This document shows positions 10,069 through 18,522 of a stretch of 64,000 nucleotides of DNA, one piece after another (position 1 is the stretch's first letter; every line of letters starts with the position of its first letter). The DNA is taken from positions 1,240,001 to 1,304,000 of the forward strand of contig NZ_OBEL01000001.1 of NCBI RefSeq assembly GCF_900215605.1, read 5' to 3'. The notes under the pieces were generated by a model, which worked only from the letters and a program-made list of their open reading frames with translations, was not told where the DNA came from and ran no database searches. This stretch comes from Cohaesibacter gelatinilyticus. Its GTDB lineage: Bacteria > Pseudomonadota > Alphaproteobacteria > Rhizobiales > Cohaesibacteraceae. The translations under genes were made by a program, and so were the position numbers.

Positions 10069-10578
10069 TTAGGTAGGTGTGCCGGGTGCTGGCTTGATGA
10101 CGGTAGAAATGATCCGCCATTTTCTATTTCCCATATCCTTCAAGCCGTAAGAAAGTCTCCAGCGTACACCGCCACGATCTACCAGATAAGCATGTTGAAC
10201 AGGGATTTCACCCCTAAGGCTCAGGCTATCAAGATGAAAGCTCTTTCCGTACCGAACAGGAAAATACCGACGCGAGAAGAAGGCCAGCATCTGATCTGCG
10301 GATTTGAAGTGATCCTGAGTTTTCTGAGTGAAAGTCCTCGAAAACTCAAACGATTTTTGTTGTGACAGACTTGCCACATGCATTCTTACGACAAAGGCAA
10401 TGACTGCCCTGTCTATAGCTGTAATTTCCAGCGGTTGTTTCACCGGAGGTGGTGTTGGTGCTGATCTGTCAATGTTGGCCGGCTGTACCGGTGGAGTTAC
10501 AAATGGTTGATCTGCGAAACTTGGAACCGCAGTCATGACTGCCAGTGCCAAGCTAAAGCTTACAATATAGCGTTTCAC
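10069..10578 (-). CDS. Secreted DUF4864-like protein
   Basis: This is a 169-residue predicted periplasmic protein with a signal peptide (residues 1-22, ending PSFA) and a proline-rich linker (residues 25-50). A C-terminal domain of about 115 residues ends WRIISTVIKPAPG. The domain resembles DUF4864, a family of unknown function in alphaproteobacteria; that assignment is from memory of the pattern, not a search. The start is GTG at 10578 with AGGAG 7 nt upstream. An overlapping ATG two bases earlier runs straight into a stop. A plausible sigma70 promoter lies at 10647-10675. Confidence 0.6.
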   Translation of the reverse strand: MKRYIVSFSLALAVMTAVPSFADQPFVTPPVQPANIDRSAPTPPPVKQPLEITAIDRAVIAFVVRMHVASLSQQKSFEFSRTFTQKTQDHFKSADQMLAFFSRRYFPVRYGKSFHLDSLSLRGEIPVQHAYLVDRGGVRWRLSYGLKDMGNRKWRIISTVIKPAPGTPT

Positions 10579-10646
10579 ATCTACTCTCCTATTTCCTGGT
10601 AACGTCTCCTCTTGTTAAGACTCAAGTTGTACGAGCTTACACTTAT

Positions 10647-10675
10647 AATATAGCGCAATATGTGCGCATTGTCAG
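10647..10675 (-). promoter_or_regulatory. Promoter of the DUF4864-like gene
   Basis: On the minus strand CTGACA (10670-10675) and TATATT (10647-10652) are separated by exactly 17 bp, about 70 bp upstream of the GTG start. The spacer contains the inverted repeat GCGCA-N5-TGCGC, a possible operator. Confidence 0.45.
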
Positions 10676-10881
10676 ATCATGATCTCTTGAAAAGCTTAAA
10701 AGTGCATAAAGAAAGATATAGGAAGGTAACGCGTCATCTACTCGGATGCTGTTCCAAAAAACGCAGAAATCAGCCAGATTTATTGCAAAAATCTGCGGTT
10801 TACGTAACGGAAATGCGCATGGAATTTCGCAATTGAGAAAATTCTCAATTATAAGTGATGGGGCTATTTCTTTAGAAAGAT

Positions 10882-10957
10882 TGGTGTGCCCGGAAGGATT
10901 CGAACCTTCGACCGTCCGATTAAAAGTCGGATGCTCTACCAGCTGAGCTACGGGCAC
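10882..10957 (-). tRNA. tRNA-Lys(UUU), copy 1
   Basis: The minus strand folds into a complete cloverleaf. The 7-bp acceptor GTGCCCG/CGGGCAC, D arm GCTC...GAGC, anticodon loop CTTTTAA (anticodon TTT) in a TCCGA/TCGGA stem, and T arm with TTCGAAT are all visible. The discriminator A and an encoded CCA end are present. It is identical in sequence to the copies at 11150 and 11416. Confidence 0.97.
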
Positions 10958-11017
10958 TCACCATTGAACTGGTGAAGGCACTTTTAGCAGAAATTTTCTG
11001 TCAGTCGACAAAAGAAT
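10958..11017 (-). repeat. Promoter-side flank duplicated with tRNA-Lys copies 1 and 2
   Basis: The 60 bp upstream of tRNA copy 1 (10958-11017) are identical to 11226-11285 upstream of copy 2. On the minus strand the block contains TCGACT-N16-TAAAAG. This aligns with TTGACT-N16-TAAAAG upstream of copy 3, so each tRNA appears to carry its own promoter. Confidence 0.75.
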
Positions 11018-11149
11018 GTCTTCAATTGGGGTTTTCACCAAGAAAATAGGAGAAAAGCAAACAATTTGAATCTCACGCAATTGCTGGAAAATCGCGGAGA
11101 AACAAGCGCTTATATAGTGGGGAAATTCGAAGTCGCGAAAAGAATGGAT

Positions 11150-11225
11150 TGGTGTGCCCGGAAGGATTCGAACCTTCGACCGTCCGATTAAAAGTCGGAT
11201 GCTCTACCAGCTGAGCTACGGGCAC
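11150..11225 (-). tRNA. tRNA-Lys(UUU), copy 2
   Basis: This 76-nt gene with encoded CCA is identical to copies 1 and 3, including the TTT anticodon. Its upstream 60 bp are identical to those of copy 1, pointing to a recent tandem duplication of gene plus promoter. Confidence 0.97.
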
Positions 11226-11285
11226 TCACCATTGAACTGGTGAAGGCACTTTTAGCAGAAATTTTCTGTCAGTCGACAAAAGAAT
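11226..11285 (-). repeat. Second copy of the tRNA-Lys upstream flank
   Basis: This block is identical over 60 bp to 10958-11017. Sequence similarity to that flank ends at 11286. Confidence 0.75.
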
Positions 11286-11415
11286 AGCTGCGAATAACGT
11301 TTTCACCAACAAATTCAATTTGATGAAGAAGAAAAGAATAATGTGGATCCAGCCAGTAGAAGCTAAATTGAAGGTTTCCCATTTAGGAAGCAAAAGAAAA
11401 TTCGAAAAGGGGAAA

Positions 11416-11491
11416 TGGTGTGCCCGGAAGGATTCGAACCTTCGACCGTCCGATTAAAAGTCGGATGCTCTACCAGCTGAGCTACGGGCAC
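11416..11491 (-). tRNA. tRNA-Lys(UUU), copy 3
   Basis: This is the third identical 76-nt tRNA-Lys gene with encoded CCA. Its upstream flank differs from the other two, but on the minus strand it carries TTGACT (-35), a 16-bp spacer and TAAAAG (-10), so it may be the parental copy. Confidence 0.97.
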
Positions 11492-11868
11492 CTACCAAAA
11501 GATCAGTGAGCGCCCTTTTAAAGGATTTTGTGATCCAGTCAACCGGTCGTGAAGACTTTCCGCATCTTTTTATGGATAAGTGCTCATAGCAGTCAATAAC
11601 GACAAAGAGATGACGCAATGATCAAGCATATAGAGCAGGGAAACCGAGCTGGATGGAAGCAGGCCTTTTGAATTTGATCAAGGAAGAAGAAACAAGCTTT
11701 TCCTATTCATTGCGCACGGATTTCTCTCTGCGCCACTATTTCACAGTCAAGTGAATGGAATGGCGGCGCAGAGCTGATTATATATGTCTAAAATAATGAT
11801 TTGGTCCAAGCTATGCCGAGTGTCAGTAGCCATTGGCGAAATAGAGTAATAGGAGTGCAACAGCATTC
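11492..11868. other. Non-coding gap between tRNA-Lys genes and ccdA
   Basis: There is no convincing gene in these 377 bp. They hold the promoter of tRNA-Lys copy 3 at the left end and a marked hairpin at 11726-11773. The hairpin has a 9-bp outer stem CTCTGCGCC / GGCGCAGAG and an inner stem TTCAC / GTGAA, with no T run on either strand. It lies 95 bp before the ccdA start and could be a structured leader or an mRNA end; its role is unknown. Confidence 0.5.
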
Positions 11869-12606
11869 ATGGAAATCGATGTCACTATCACGGGCGCATT
11901 CATCGCGGGCCTCCTGTCTTTCGTATCGCCTTGTGTCTTGCCGCTGGTGCCTCCCTACCTCTGCTATATGGCTGGTGTCTCCATGGACCAGTTGACTGGA
12001 ACGGATGATAATCAAAAGGCTGCGAACCGTATTCTCTTTTCCGCCATAGCGTTTGTATTGGGTTTCAGCACCATTTTTGTTTTGCTTGGCGCCGGTGCAT
12101 CAGCAATCGGGCAATGGTTGAAATTCAATTCCGGTATTCTGAACTACGTTGCTGGTGGTATCATCATCATCATGGGGCTGCATTTCCTTGGAGTGTTCCG
12201 TATCGGTCTGCTTTATAAGGAGGCCCGCGTAAACGTCCAAAAGAAACCTGCGGGTCTGTGGGGGGCTTATTTGATCGGTCTTGCCTTTGCTTTTGGCTGG
12301 ACGCCCTGTATAGGACCCGTCCTGGGCACAATATTGCTTGTTGCTGGTATTGAGGATAGCGTGCAGCAAGGTATGATTTTGCTGACTGCTTATAGCTTGG
12401 GGCTTGGTGTACCATTCCTGCTGACGGCCGCTTTTGCAGGCCAGGCCATAGGCGTGATGAACAAGTTCAAACGCCATATGGCAGCTATCGAAAAAGCGAT
12501 GGGAGGGCTACTGGTTCTGACAGGTGTGCTCTTTGTTACAGGGCAGATTCAGAATGCCGCATTCTGGCTGCAGGAAATGCTGCCAGCGCTGAATAATATA
12601 GGTTAA
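11869..12606 (+). CDS. ccdA: Cytochrome c biogenesis protein CcdA
   Basis: CcdA is a polytopic membrane protein that carries reducing equivalents from cytoplasmic thioredoxin to periplasmic thiol proteins used in cytochrome c maturation. The 245-residue protein has about six membrane segments. The two redox cysteines lie in SFVSPCVLPLVPPYL near the N-terminus and in GWTPCIGPVLGT mid-protein, each with the proline pattern of the DsbD/CcdA family. AGGAG lies about 14 nt upstream of the ATG. The gene stands alone and ends at a bidirectional terminator. Confidence 0.95.
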   Translation: MEIDVTITGAFIAGLLSFVSPCVLPLVPPYLCYMAGVSMDQLTGTDDNQKAANRILFSAIAFVLGFSTIFVLLGAGASAIGQWLKFNSGILNYVAGGIIIIMGLHFLGVFRIGLLYKEARVNVQKKPAGLWGAYLIGLAFAFGWTPCIGPVLGTILLVAGIEDSVQQGMILLTAYSLGLGVPFLLTAAFAGQAIGVMNKFKRHMAAIEKAMGGLLVLTGVLFVTGQIQNAAFWLQEMLPALNNIG

Positions 12607-12639
12607 GTCAGGTGTTTGTTCGATATTTGAGGAAATGAC

Positions 12640-12666
12640 AAAAGGAGGCATTTGCCTCCTTTTTTG
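12640..12666. terminator. Bidirectional terminator between ccdA and the EamA gene
   Basis: An 11-bp perfect stem AAAAGGAGGCA / TGCCTCCTTTT with a 2-nt loop lies between the convergent ccdA and EamA genes. A T run follows on the plus strand and an A run precedes it, so it can act on both strands. Confidence 0.85.
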
Positions 12667-12693
12667 GTATTTGATTTTGTCGGTAAACAAAGC

Positions 12694-13593
12694 TCAGGTA
12701 CTGGAGCGAACAAAGCGCTCAAAGGGAAGCGTAGCAAGGATGACGCCGGACATCACCAGAACCAGTCCCATCATATGAAAGGGAAGGAATGATTCTCCAA
12801 GGAAGGTAACTGCAAGCAAAACCCCCACGGGTGGCAGAAGATACATGAAAATTCCTGCTGTTGCTGGACCAAGGATCTTGATACCATATTGATAGCAGGT
12901 AAAAGCCAGAACACTGGAAATGAAACCAAGGCCAAAAAGCGAATACCATTGGCTCATCTGCTTTGGCCAGAAGTCTGCATAACTGGCTTCATAGATTGTG
13001 AATGGGATCATCATCAGGGATCCGATCAGGGCAACGATGGCAAACATGCTGATTGTGGACACTGGCTGTAGAGCACGTTTTTTGGAAAGAACGGAATAGA
13101 TCGCCCAGCCAAGTGCAGCCATCACAAAGAGCAAGTCACCATCATTGAAATCCAGTGCCAGAAGTTGCTCCAAGCTTCCTTTAGCAATGATATAGAGAAT
13201 TCCGGAAACTGCCAAAATAATGCCAGCAATCTCGCGCCAGGAAATGAGACGTCCGCGAAAAATGCGTTCCATCAAAAGAATCAGGACTGGTGATGAAGTG
13301 TAGATCAACGTTCCATTAGTCGCTGATGTATATTTCAGCGCGAAATAGACTCCTGCACCGCAAATACCAATACTCAGAAATGCATTGGTTGCGATAAGCT
13401 TCCATTGTGCTGACAATAATGCTCGCTGGCTCCAAATGCCTGACCAGGCAAATGGTATAATCAGACCAAAGGCGATTGCCCAACGAAACAAGGTCAGCGT
13501 GAAGGGCTCAACATTTTTCACGGCAACACTTCCAAATATAAAGTTGGAAGAAAAGAAAACTGGACTGAAGAGCAACAGCCAATAAGCAAGCAT
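12694..13593 (-). CDS. EamA-family (DMT) transporter
   Basis: This is an integral membrane protein of the drug/metabolite transporter superfamily, with ten predicted membrane segments in two EamA repeats over 299 residues. The second repeat begins near GDLLFVMAALGWAIYSVLSKK. Such proteins usually export amino acids or other small metabolites, but the substrate cannot be read from the sequence. The start is uncertain. The ATG at 13593 puts the first membrane segment at the N-terminus, while an in-frame TTG at 13650 has a GAGGCGG element upstream and would add 19 polar residues. The gene is monocistronic. Confidence 0.85.
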   Translation of the reverse strand: MLAYWLLLFSPVFFSSNFIFGSVAVKNVEPFTLTLFRWAIAFGLIIPFAWSGIWSQRALLSAQWKLIATNAFLSIGICGAGVYFALKYTSATNGTLIYTSSPVLILLMERIFRGRLISWREIAGIILAVSGILYIIAKGSLEQLLALDFNDGDLLFVMAALGWAIYSVLSKKRALQPVSTISMFAIVALIGSLMMIPFTIYEASYADFWPKQMSQWYSLFGLGFISSVLAFTCYQYGIKILGPATAGIFMYLLPPVGVLLAVTFLGESFLPFHMMGLVLVMSGVILATLPFERFVRSST

Positions 13594-13778
13594 TCTGGAA
13601 GACAAGATGGAACTCGTTTTACAACGGGAAATGAGACAGGACAGCTTCAATGCCGCCTCAATAGTCGCTTCTAAAGCTCATGGGACCCGCAGACAACCCT
13701 ATTACTACGCAGATATAGATCTGGCGAATTGGTCAATTGCCACGGTAAGACGATTTATGCAGTTGAGAACGATCAAGC

Positions 13779-14933
13779 CTACCGATTGAATACCAGTGCT
13801 TGCCCTTGAAATGGCGCAACAGAACAGTCATAGCCACGATCTTTTAGCCGAACACAAAGGGTTGCCGCTTCTGCGGCATTCTGTATCGGACCAAGCAATA
13901 GATTGAGGTGAATACGATTATTGGCGGCCTGCAAAATGGACGTGGCTGGTTTCAGGTCTCCAACTATCTGATTTTGGCTTCCGGAAATCTCCTGCCATGC
14001 AGAACGTAATTCCGGTAAGGAGACAAATTCACCAAGATTCAACGCAAAGCTTGTTCGGCTGGGGGCACGAACTTGCTGTGGGGTCTGCACCACTTTGCTG
14101 ACTGGTGCCATGGCTTTTTCAGCCTGTGATGTGGTTAGGGCAAGTCTTGGTTTTGGGCGAGGCTCTGCACCAGAATCGGACATAGATGCCTTTTTACCTT
14201 TGGCGTCCAGGTCAAAATCTAGTGGTTGCCGCTTCAAAGTCATACCATCACGTTTCTCCACGGAAAATGGATCAAACTTCTGACCGTTGGCTTCGTTTGG
14301 CTGACTAGGACGAATCGAACCGGTTGGTTGCGGGTCCACGCCAACAGATTGGGCAACGGAAGCAAGCTGTTCTGCTGTGATCGTTGGTTTTCCGTCACGG
14401 CCGGGTAATGGCACAATGCGTACTGGACGGTTTGAGGCAATAACCTTCTTCAGGCGGCCTTCCATCTTCTCCAAATCAGCGACACGATTTCGCAATCGGC
14501 GGTTTTCATCCCTCAAACTCCGACTACTATTCTGGAAATTATTGACCCTACGCTGTAATTCGGCGAGCTGTTGACTAAGCTTGTTGAGCAGCTTTTGTTG
14601 ATCACTTCCATTCTTGAAGGGATCAAAGCTTGCATTTTGACGTTTTAGGAGATTGTTCTCTACACGTTTGCTGAATTTTGCAGAAGCGCGTGTTTCTGGA
14701 CGAATAGCGGCAGTTGGTGGTTCCTGTTTGTCTATGCTGCTGGTGACAACACTACGATCAACATCGGTAGGCACGCGATTTCTGGCCAGCGAACTCCTGT
14801 CACCGGTTGACCCATTCAGGGATTTTTCTGGATCTGAAACCATCGTCAATACAAGTAAAACTGTTACACAGGCTACAAGACCCCAGCCTGCCATCATACT
14901 TGCGTCGAAAATGGCTTTACCGCGCCGCGCCAT
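13779..14933 (-). CDS. Membrane-anchored coiled-coil protein with SPOR-like C-terminus
   Basis: This 384-residue protein has a short cytoplasmic N-terminus and one membrane segment at about residues 12-34 (MAGWGLVACVTVLLVLTMV). A low-complexity region follows, then a coiled coil (about residues 110-160, rich in Leu, Arg and Asn). A long linker leads to a C-terminal domain of about 80 residues (NRIHLNLLLGPIQNAAEA onwards) that resembles the SPOR peptidoglycan-binding fold. That suggests a cell-envelope role at the division septum, which is an inference. The start ATG at 14933 has a perfect AGGAGG eight bases upstream, so it is preferred over GTG at 14969. It is divergent from glmU. Confidence 0.6.
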   Translation of the reverse strand: MARRGKAIFDASMMAGWGLVACVTVLLVLTMVSDPEKSLNGSTGDRSSLARNRVPTDVDRSVVTSSIDKQEPPTAAIRPETRASAKFSKRVENNLLKRQNASFDPFKNGSDQQKLLNKLSQQLAELQRRVNNFQNSSRSLRDENRRLRNRVADLEKMEGRLKKVIASNRPVRIVPLPGRDGKPTITAEQLASVAQSVGVDPQPTGSIRPSQPNEANGQKFDPFSVEKRDGMTLKRQPLDFDLDAKGKKASMSDSGAEPRPKPRLALTTSQAEKAMAPVSKVVQTPQQVRAPSRTSFALNLGEFVSLPELRSAWQEISGSQNQIVGDLKPATSILQAANNRIHLNLLLGPIQNAAEAATLCVRLKDRGYDCSVAPFQGQALVFNR

Positions 14934-15051
14934 TTCATTTGCCTCCTGAACGCGAATCTGTTGATTCACGTAACATTAAGCAAAGTATTTTTTTCTGCTC
15001 CTCGCAAGGGGGGTTCTCAATTCTGCGGCAATTCTTCATTAGGTAAACTCA

Positions 15052-15057
15052 TATAAT
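15052..15057 (+). promoter_or_regulatory. -10 element upstream of glmU
   Basis: A perfect TATAAT lies 43 bp before the glmU start codon. No good -35 hexamer is present at 16-18 bp, so either a weak -35 or an activator is implied. Confidence 0.4.
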
Positions 15058-15099
15058 GAGAACCAGAACTATCTTTCTGAAGTCTATAGGAGACTCTCA

Positions 15100-16440
15100 A
15101 TGATGCAGCGCTCATGCCAAGCCATTATACTGGCAGCAGGCCAAGGGACACGAATGAAGTCCAGTAAACCAAAGGTTTTGCATCAGGTTGCGCACCTGCC
15201 AATGGTAAGTCATGTTGCCAAAGCTGCGATAAATGCAGGTAGTCAGAAAATATCGCTCGTCGTTGGGCCTGATATGGATCCGGTTCTCAAAGCTGTGCGA
15301 TCCATCCACAAAAATGTGCAGTCTCATCAACAGATTGAGCGCTTGGGAACCGCACATGCAGTGCTTGCGGCAGAGAGTGATCTGGGCCAGCCTCTGGATG
15401 ATGTAATCATTCTGTATGGGGACACACCACTCGTGGAATCTCAAACCATCGCTAGCATGCGTGCTGCTTTGTCTAATGGGGCAGACGTAGTTGTTTTGGG
15501 ATTCCGGGCTGAGAAGCCTGATCCATATGGGCGCTTGCTTGAGGAAGAAGGACAATTGGTTGCCATTCGCGAAGCAAAGGACGCAAGTGAAGACGAGTTG
15601 AAAGTCGATTTTTGCAATGCTGGCATAATGGCATTTTCCGGCAAGATCATACTGCAGCTTTTAAAGCGTATTGATAATGATAATGCTCAGAAGGAATATT
15701 ATCTGACCGATGCGGTAGAACTCGCAAATCGATCTGGCCTTAAAGTCGTGGCAATGGAAGCGGAAGAGGCCGAAGTGCAGGGCGTGAATAGCCGTCTCGA
15801 ACTTGCACGTGTTGAAGCAACATTTCAGCAACGGGCGCGTCTCAACGCCATGACCGAAGGTGCAACTCTGCAAGATCCCGAGACGGTTTATTTCGCTCAT
15901 GATACCGAAATCGGTCGTGATGTCGTGATCGAGCAGAATGTCGTCTTTGGCCCCGGTGTGGAAGTGGCAGACGAAGCGACCATTCGGGCATTTTCTCATC
16001 TGGAAGGCGCAAAAGTCGCAAGTCATTGCGTGATTGGCCCTTATGCGCGCTTGCGTCCGGGCGCAGATTTGAGGGAAGCTGCAAAAGTTGGCAATTTCTG
16101 TGAGGTCAAAAAGGCAGTGATTGACCAAGGAGCCAAGGTCAATCACCTCAGCTATATCGGTGATGCCCATGTCGGTGCAAAGGCCAATATCGGCGCGGGA
16201 ACTATCACTTGTAATTATGATGGCTTCAATAAATCCAAAACCGAGATAGGCGCAGGAGCTTTCATTGGTTCCAATAGTGCATTGGTGGCTCCGGTGATCG
16301 TTGAAGAGGGTGCAATTGTCGGTGCTGGCAGCGTTATCACCAAAACGGTCGAAGCAAATTCCTTGACCTTGACCCGTGCGAAGCAGATGGCACTTTCCAA
16401 TTGGGCTACCAAGTTTAGAGAAAAGAATTCAAAAGGTTAA
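15100..16440 (+). CDS. glmU: Bifunctional N-acetylglucosamine-1-phosphate uridyltransferase / glucosamine-1-phosphate acetyltransferase
   Basis: GlmU acetylates glucosamine-1-phosphate and couples the product to UTP, giving UDP-GlcNAc for peptidoglycan and lipopolysaccharide. The 446-residue protein has an N-terminal nucleotidyltransferase domain starting LAAGQGTRMKSSKPKVLH and a C-terminal left-handed beta-helix (from about residue 250). The acetyltransferase residues lie around VGNFCEVKKA and INAGTIT-like GAGTITCNYDGFNK. The ATG at 15100 is preceded by AGGAGAC. glmS follows 155 bp downstream, so two consecutive enzymes of the hexosamine pathway are adjacent. Confidence 0.97.
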   Translation: MMQRSCQAIILAAGQGTRMKSSKPKVLHQVAHLPMVSHVAKAAINAGSQKISLVVGPDMDPVLKAVRSIHKNVQSHQQIERLGTAHAVLAAESDLGQPLDDVIILYGDTPLVESQTIASMRAALSNGADVVVLGFRAEKPDPYGRLLEEEGQLVAIREAKDASEDELKVDFCNAGIMAFSGKIILQLLKRIDNDNAQKEYYLTDAVELANRSGLKVVAMEAEEAEVQGVNSRLELARVEATFQQRARLNAMTEGATLQDPETVYFAHDTEIGRDVVIEQNVVFGPGVEVADEATIRAFSHLEGAKVASHCVIGPYARLRPGADLREAAKVGNFCEVKKAVIDQGAKVNHLSYIGDAHVGAKANIGAGTITCNYDGFNKSKTEIGAGAFIGSNSALVAPVIVEEGAIVGAGSVITKTVEANSLTLTRAKQMALSNWATKFREKNSKG

Positions 16441-16595
16441 TCTGAAAACTTGATATCACTGTCGATTGTCTGAATTTGACAGGAGATGGAAACCGGATTG
16501 TTAGAATATGCAATCTGAATTGATTTCCTCTCATGGTCTTTAGCGGCTAGGTATTCGGCAACATCTCCTTTCAGATTGCAAAATAGAGACATAAT

Positions 16596-18422
16596 ATGTG
16601 TGGAATTGTTGGAATCCTGGGTAACACTGAAGTCGCACCTTTGTTGGTCGATGCGCTCAAACGTCTGGAATATCGCGGGTATGATTCCGCTGGAGTTGCT
16701 ACCCTGCATGATGGACAGCTGGACCGCCGCAGGGCAGCAGGCAAACTTCGCAATCTTGAACTGATCCTCAATGACAATCCATTGCCTGGTACAATTGGCA
16801 TCGGACATACCCGTTGGGCAACGCATGGTATTCCGAACGAGACCAATGCTCATCCGCACAGAGCTGGTAATATCGCAGCTGTTCACAACGGAATTATCGA
16901 AAATTTCCGCGAATTGCGCCATTCATTGGCTGAAAATGGACATACCTTTGAATCTGAAACTGACTCTGAGACTATTGTCCACCTGATCAAACGAGAAATG
17001 GACAAAGGTTTCAAACCTGTTCAGGCTGTGGCCGTTGTTCTGAAGATGCTAAAAGGTGCTTTCTCACTGGCAATCATCTTTGGCGGTGAAGACAATCTGA
17101 TGATTGGAGCTCGCCGCGGTAGCCCTCTGGCCGTGGGGCATGGCGAAGGAGAGATGTTCCTGGGATCTGACGCTTTTGCACTGGCGCCATTCACCGACAA
17201 GGTGACCTATCTGGATGATGGGGACTGGGCCGTTTTGTCTCGCTCCACAATCCAAATCTTTAACGAAAACGATGAGTTGGTAGAGCGTCAGCAGACTGTG
17301 GCCATGGCTTCGGCACAGGTGACCAGCAAGGGCAACTACAAGCATTTCATGGAAAAGGAAATGCATGAGCAGCCGGAGGTTATCCAGCATACTCTGTCCA
17401 ATTATATCGACTTTGCTTCTGGTAAAGTTCGCCTCAAGAGTGAGTTGCCATTCAGCTTCAAGGATTTGAGGCGCATCACAATGTCCGCATGCGGCACTGC
17501 TTACATTGCTGGTCTAGTCGCAAAATACTGGTTTGAGCGCTATGCACGCATTCCGGTCGATATCGACGTGGCATCCGAGTTTCGCTATCGCGAAGCTCCG
17601 ATGGAAGAGGGGGGGCTATCACTTTTTATCTCACAGTCGGGTGAGACCGCGGATACTCTCGCATCCCTTCGCTATTGTCGTGAAAATGGCCAGCATATCG
17701 CTTCTATCGTCAATGTGCAGGAAAGCACCATTGCTCGTGAGAGTGATGCAATCTTCCCGACCATCGCCGGTCCGGAAATCGGTGTGGCGTCTACCAAGGC
17801 CTTCACCTGTCAGCTGTCCGTTCTTCTCTCTCTCGTCATTCTGGCTGCGCGTGAACGCGGCAAAATCACGGTTGAGGAAGAGGCGGAACTTGTACAAGCT
17901 GTCAGCGAATTGCCAAAGTTTATTCGCCAAGCCTTGAAGCTTTCCGAACCAATCACTCACATTGCTCGTCGCCTGTCAAAGGTTGATAATATCCTCTATC
18001 TTGGTCGCGGAACCAGTTTCCCACTGGCGCTGGAAGGTGCGCTGAAACTCAAGGAAATTTCCTATATTCATGCGGAAGCTTATGCTGCGGGCGAGTTGAA
18101 ACATGGTCCTATTGCTTTGATCGATGAAAGCATGCCGGTGGTGGTTATTGCGCCATTCGATGGATCTTATGAGAAAACCGTCTCGAACATGCAGGAAGTT
18201 GCAGCACGCGACGGCCAGATCATCCTGATCACCGATGAAGAAGGTGCAAAGCATAACAGTTTGGAAGATTGTGATGTTGTGGTTATGCCGAAAGTACCGG
18301 AGATTCTAAGTCCGATCGTCTATGCCCTTCCAATCCAATTACTGGCTTACCATACTGCGGATTTCATGGGCACAGATGTTGATCAGCCACGCAATTTGGC
18401 CAAATCGGTTACCGTGGAATAG
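16596..18422 (+). CDS. glmS: Glutamine-fructose-6-phosphate aminotransferase (isomerizing)
   Basis: GlmS makes glucosamine-6-phosphate from fructose-6-phosphate and glutamine, the first committed step to UDP-GlcNAc. The 608-residue protein begins MCGIVGILGN, so the catalytic N-terminal cysteine is exposed after Met removal. The glutaminase domain spans about residues 1-240 (RLEYRGYDSAG, TRWATHG). Two SIS sugar-isomerase domains follow (SQSGETADT, LGRGTSFPLALEGALKLKEISYIHAEAY), ending NLAKSVTVE. No glmS ribozyme or other leader structure was seen upstream. In related genomes DUF502-recG normally follow soon after; here accessory genes intervene. Confidence 0.97.
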   Translation: MCGIVGILGNTEVAPLLVDALKRLEYRGYDSAGVATLHDGQLDRRRAAGKLRNLELILNDNPLPGTIGIGHTRWATHGIPNETNAHPHRAGNIAAVHNGIIENFRELRHSLAENGHTFESETDSETIVHLIKREMDKGFKPVQAVAVVLKMLKGAFSLAIIFGGEDNLMIGARRGSPLAVGHGEGEMFLGSDAFALAPFTDKVTYLDDGDWAVLSRSTIQIFNENDELVERQQTVAMASAQVTSKGNYKHFMEKEMHEQPEVIQHTLSNYIDFASGKVRLKSELPFSFKDLRRITMSACGTAYIAGLVAKYWFERYARIPVDIDVASEFRYREAPMEEGGLSLFISQSGETADTLASLRYCRENGQHIASIVNVQESTIARESDAIFPTIAGPEIGVASTKAFTCQLSVLLSLVILAARERGKITVEEEAELVQAVSELPKFIRQALKLSEPITHIARRLSKVDNILYLGRGTSFPLALEGALKLKEISYIHAEAYAAGELKHGPIALIDESMPVVVIAPFDGSYEKTVSNMQEVAARDGQIILITDEEGAKHNSLEDCDVVVMPKVPEILSPIVYALPIQLLAYHTADFMGTDVDQPRNLAKSVTVE

Positions 18423-18453
18423 AGCATCTCTGACTCAAGCGGATTTTTAATGA

Positions 18454-18493
18454 AGCCATCATCAAATCGATATTGATCGGTATGGTGATGGCT
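18454..18493 (+). terminator. Possible terminator after glmS
   Basis: An 8-bp stem AGCCATCA / TGATGGCT with a 24-nt loop that contains further self-complementarity is followed by the weakly T-rich ATTTCTTTG. It lies about 30 bp after the glmS stop. The convergent phosphatase gene ends at 18523. Confidence 0.5.
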
Positions 18494-18522
18494 ATTTCTT
18501 TGTTGTGAGCGATTGGTGCTTC

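Noticed and set aside
16441-16595. Possible glmS ribozyme or riboswitch upstream of glmS
   Set aside because: The 155-bp gap shows no ribozyme-like core, and the glmS ribozyme is known from Gram-positive bacteria.
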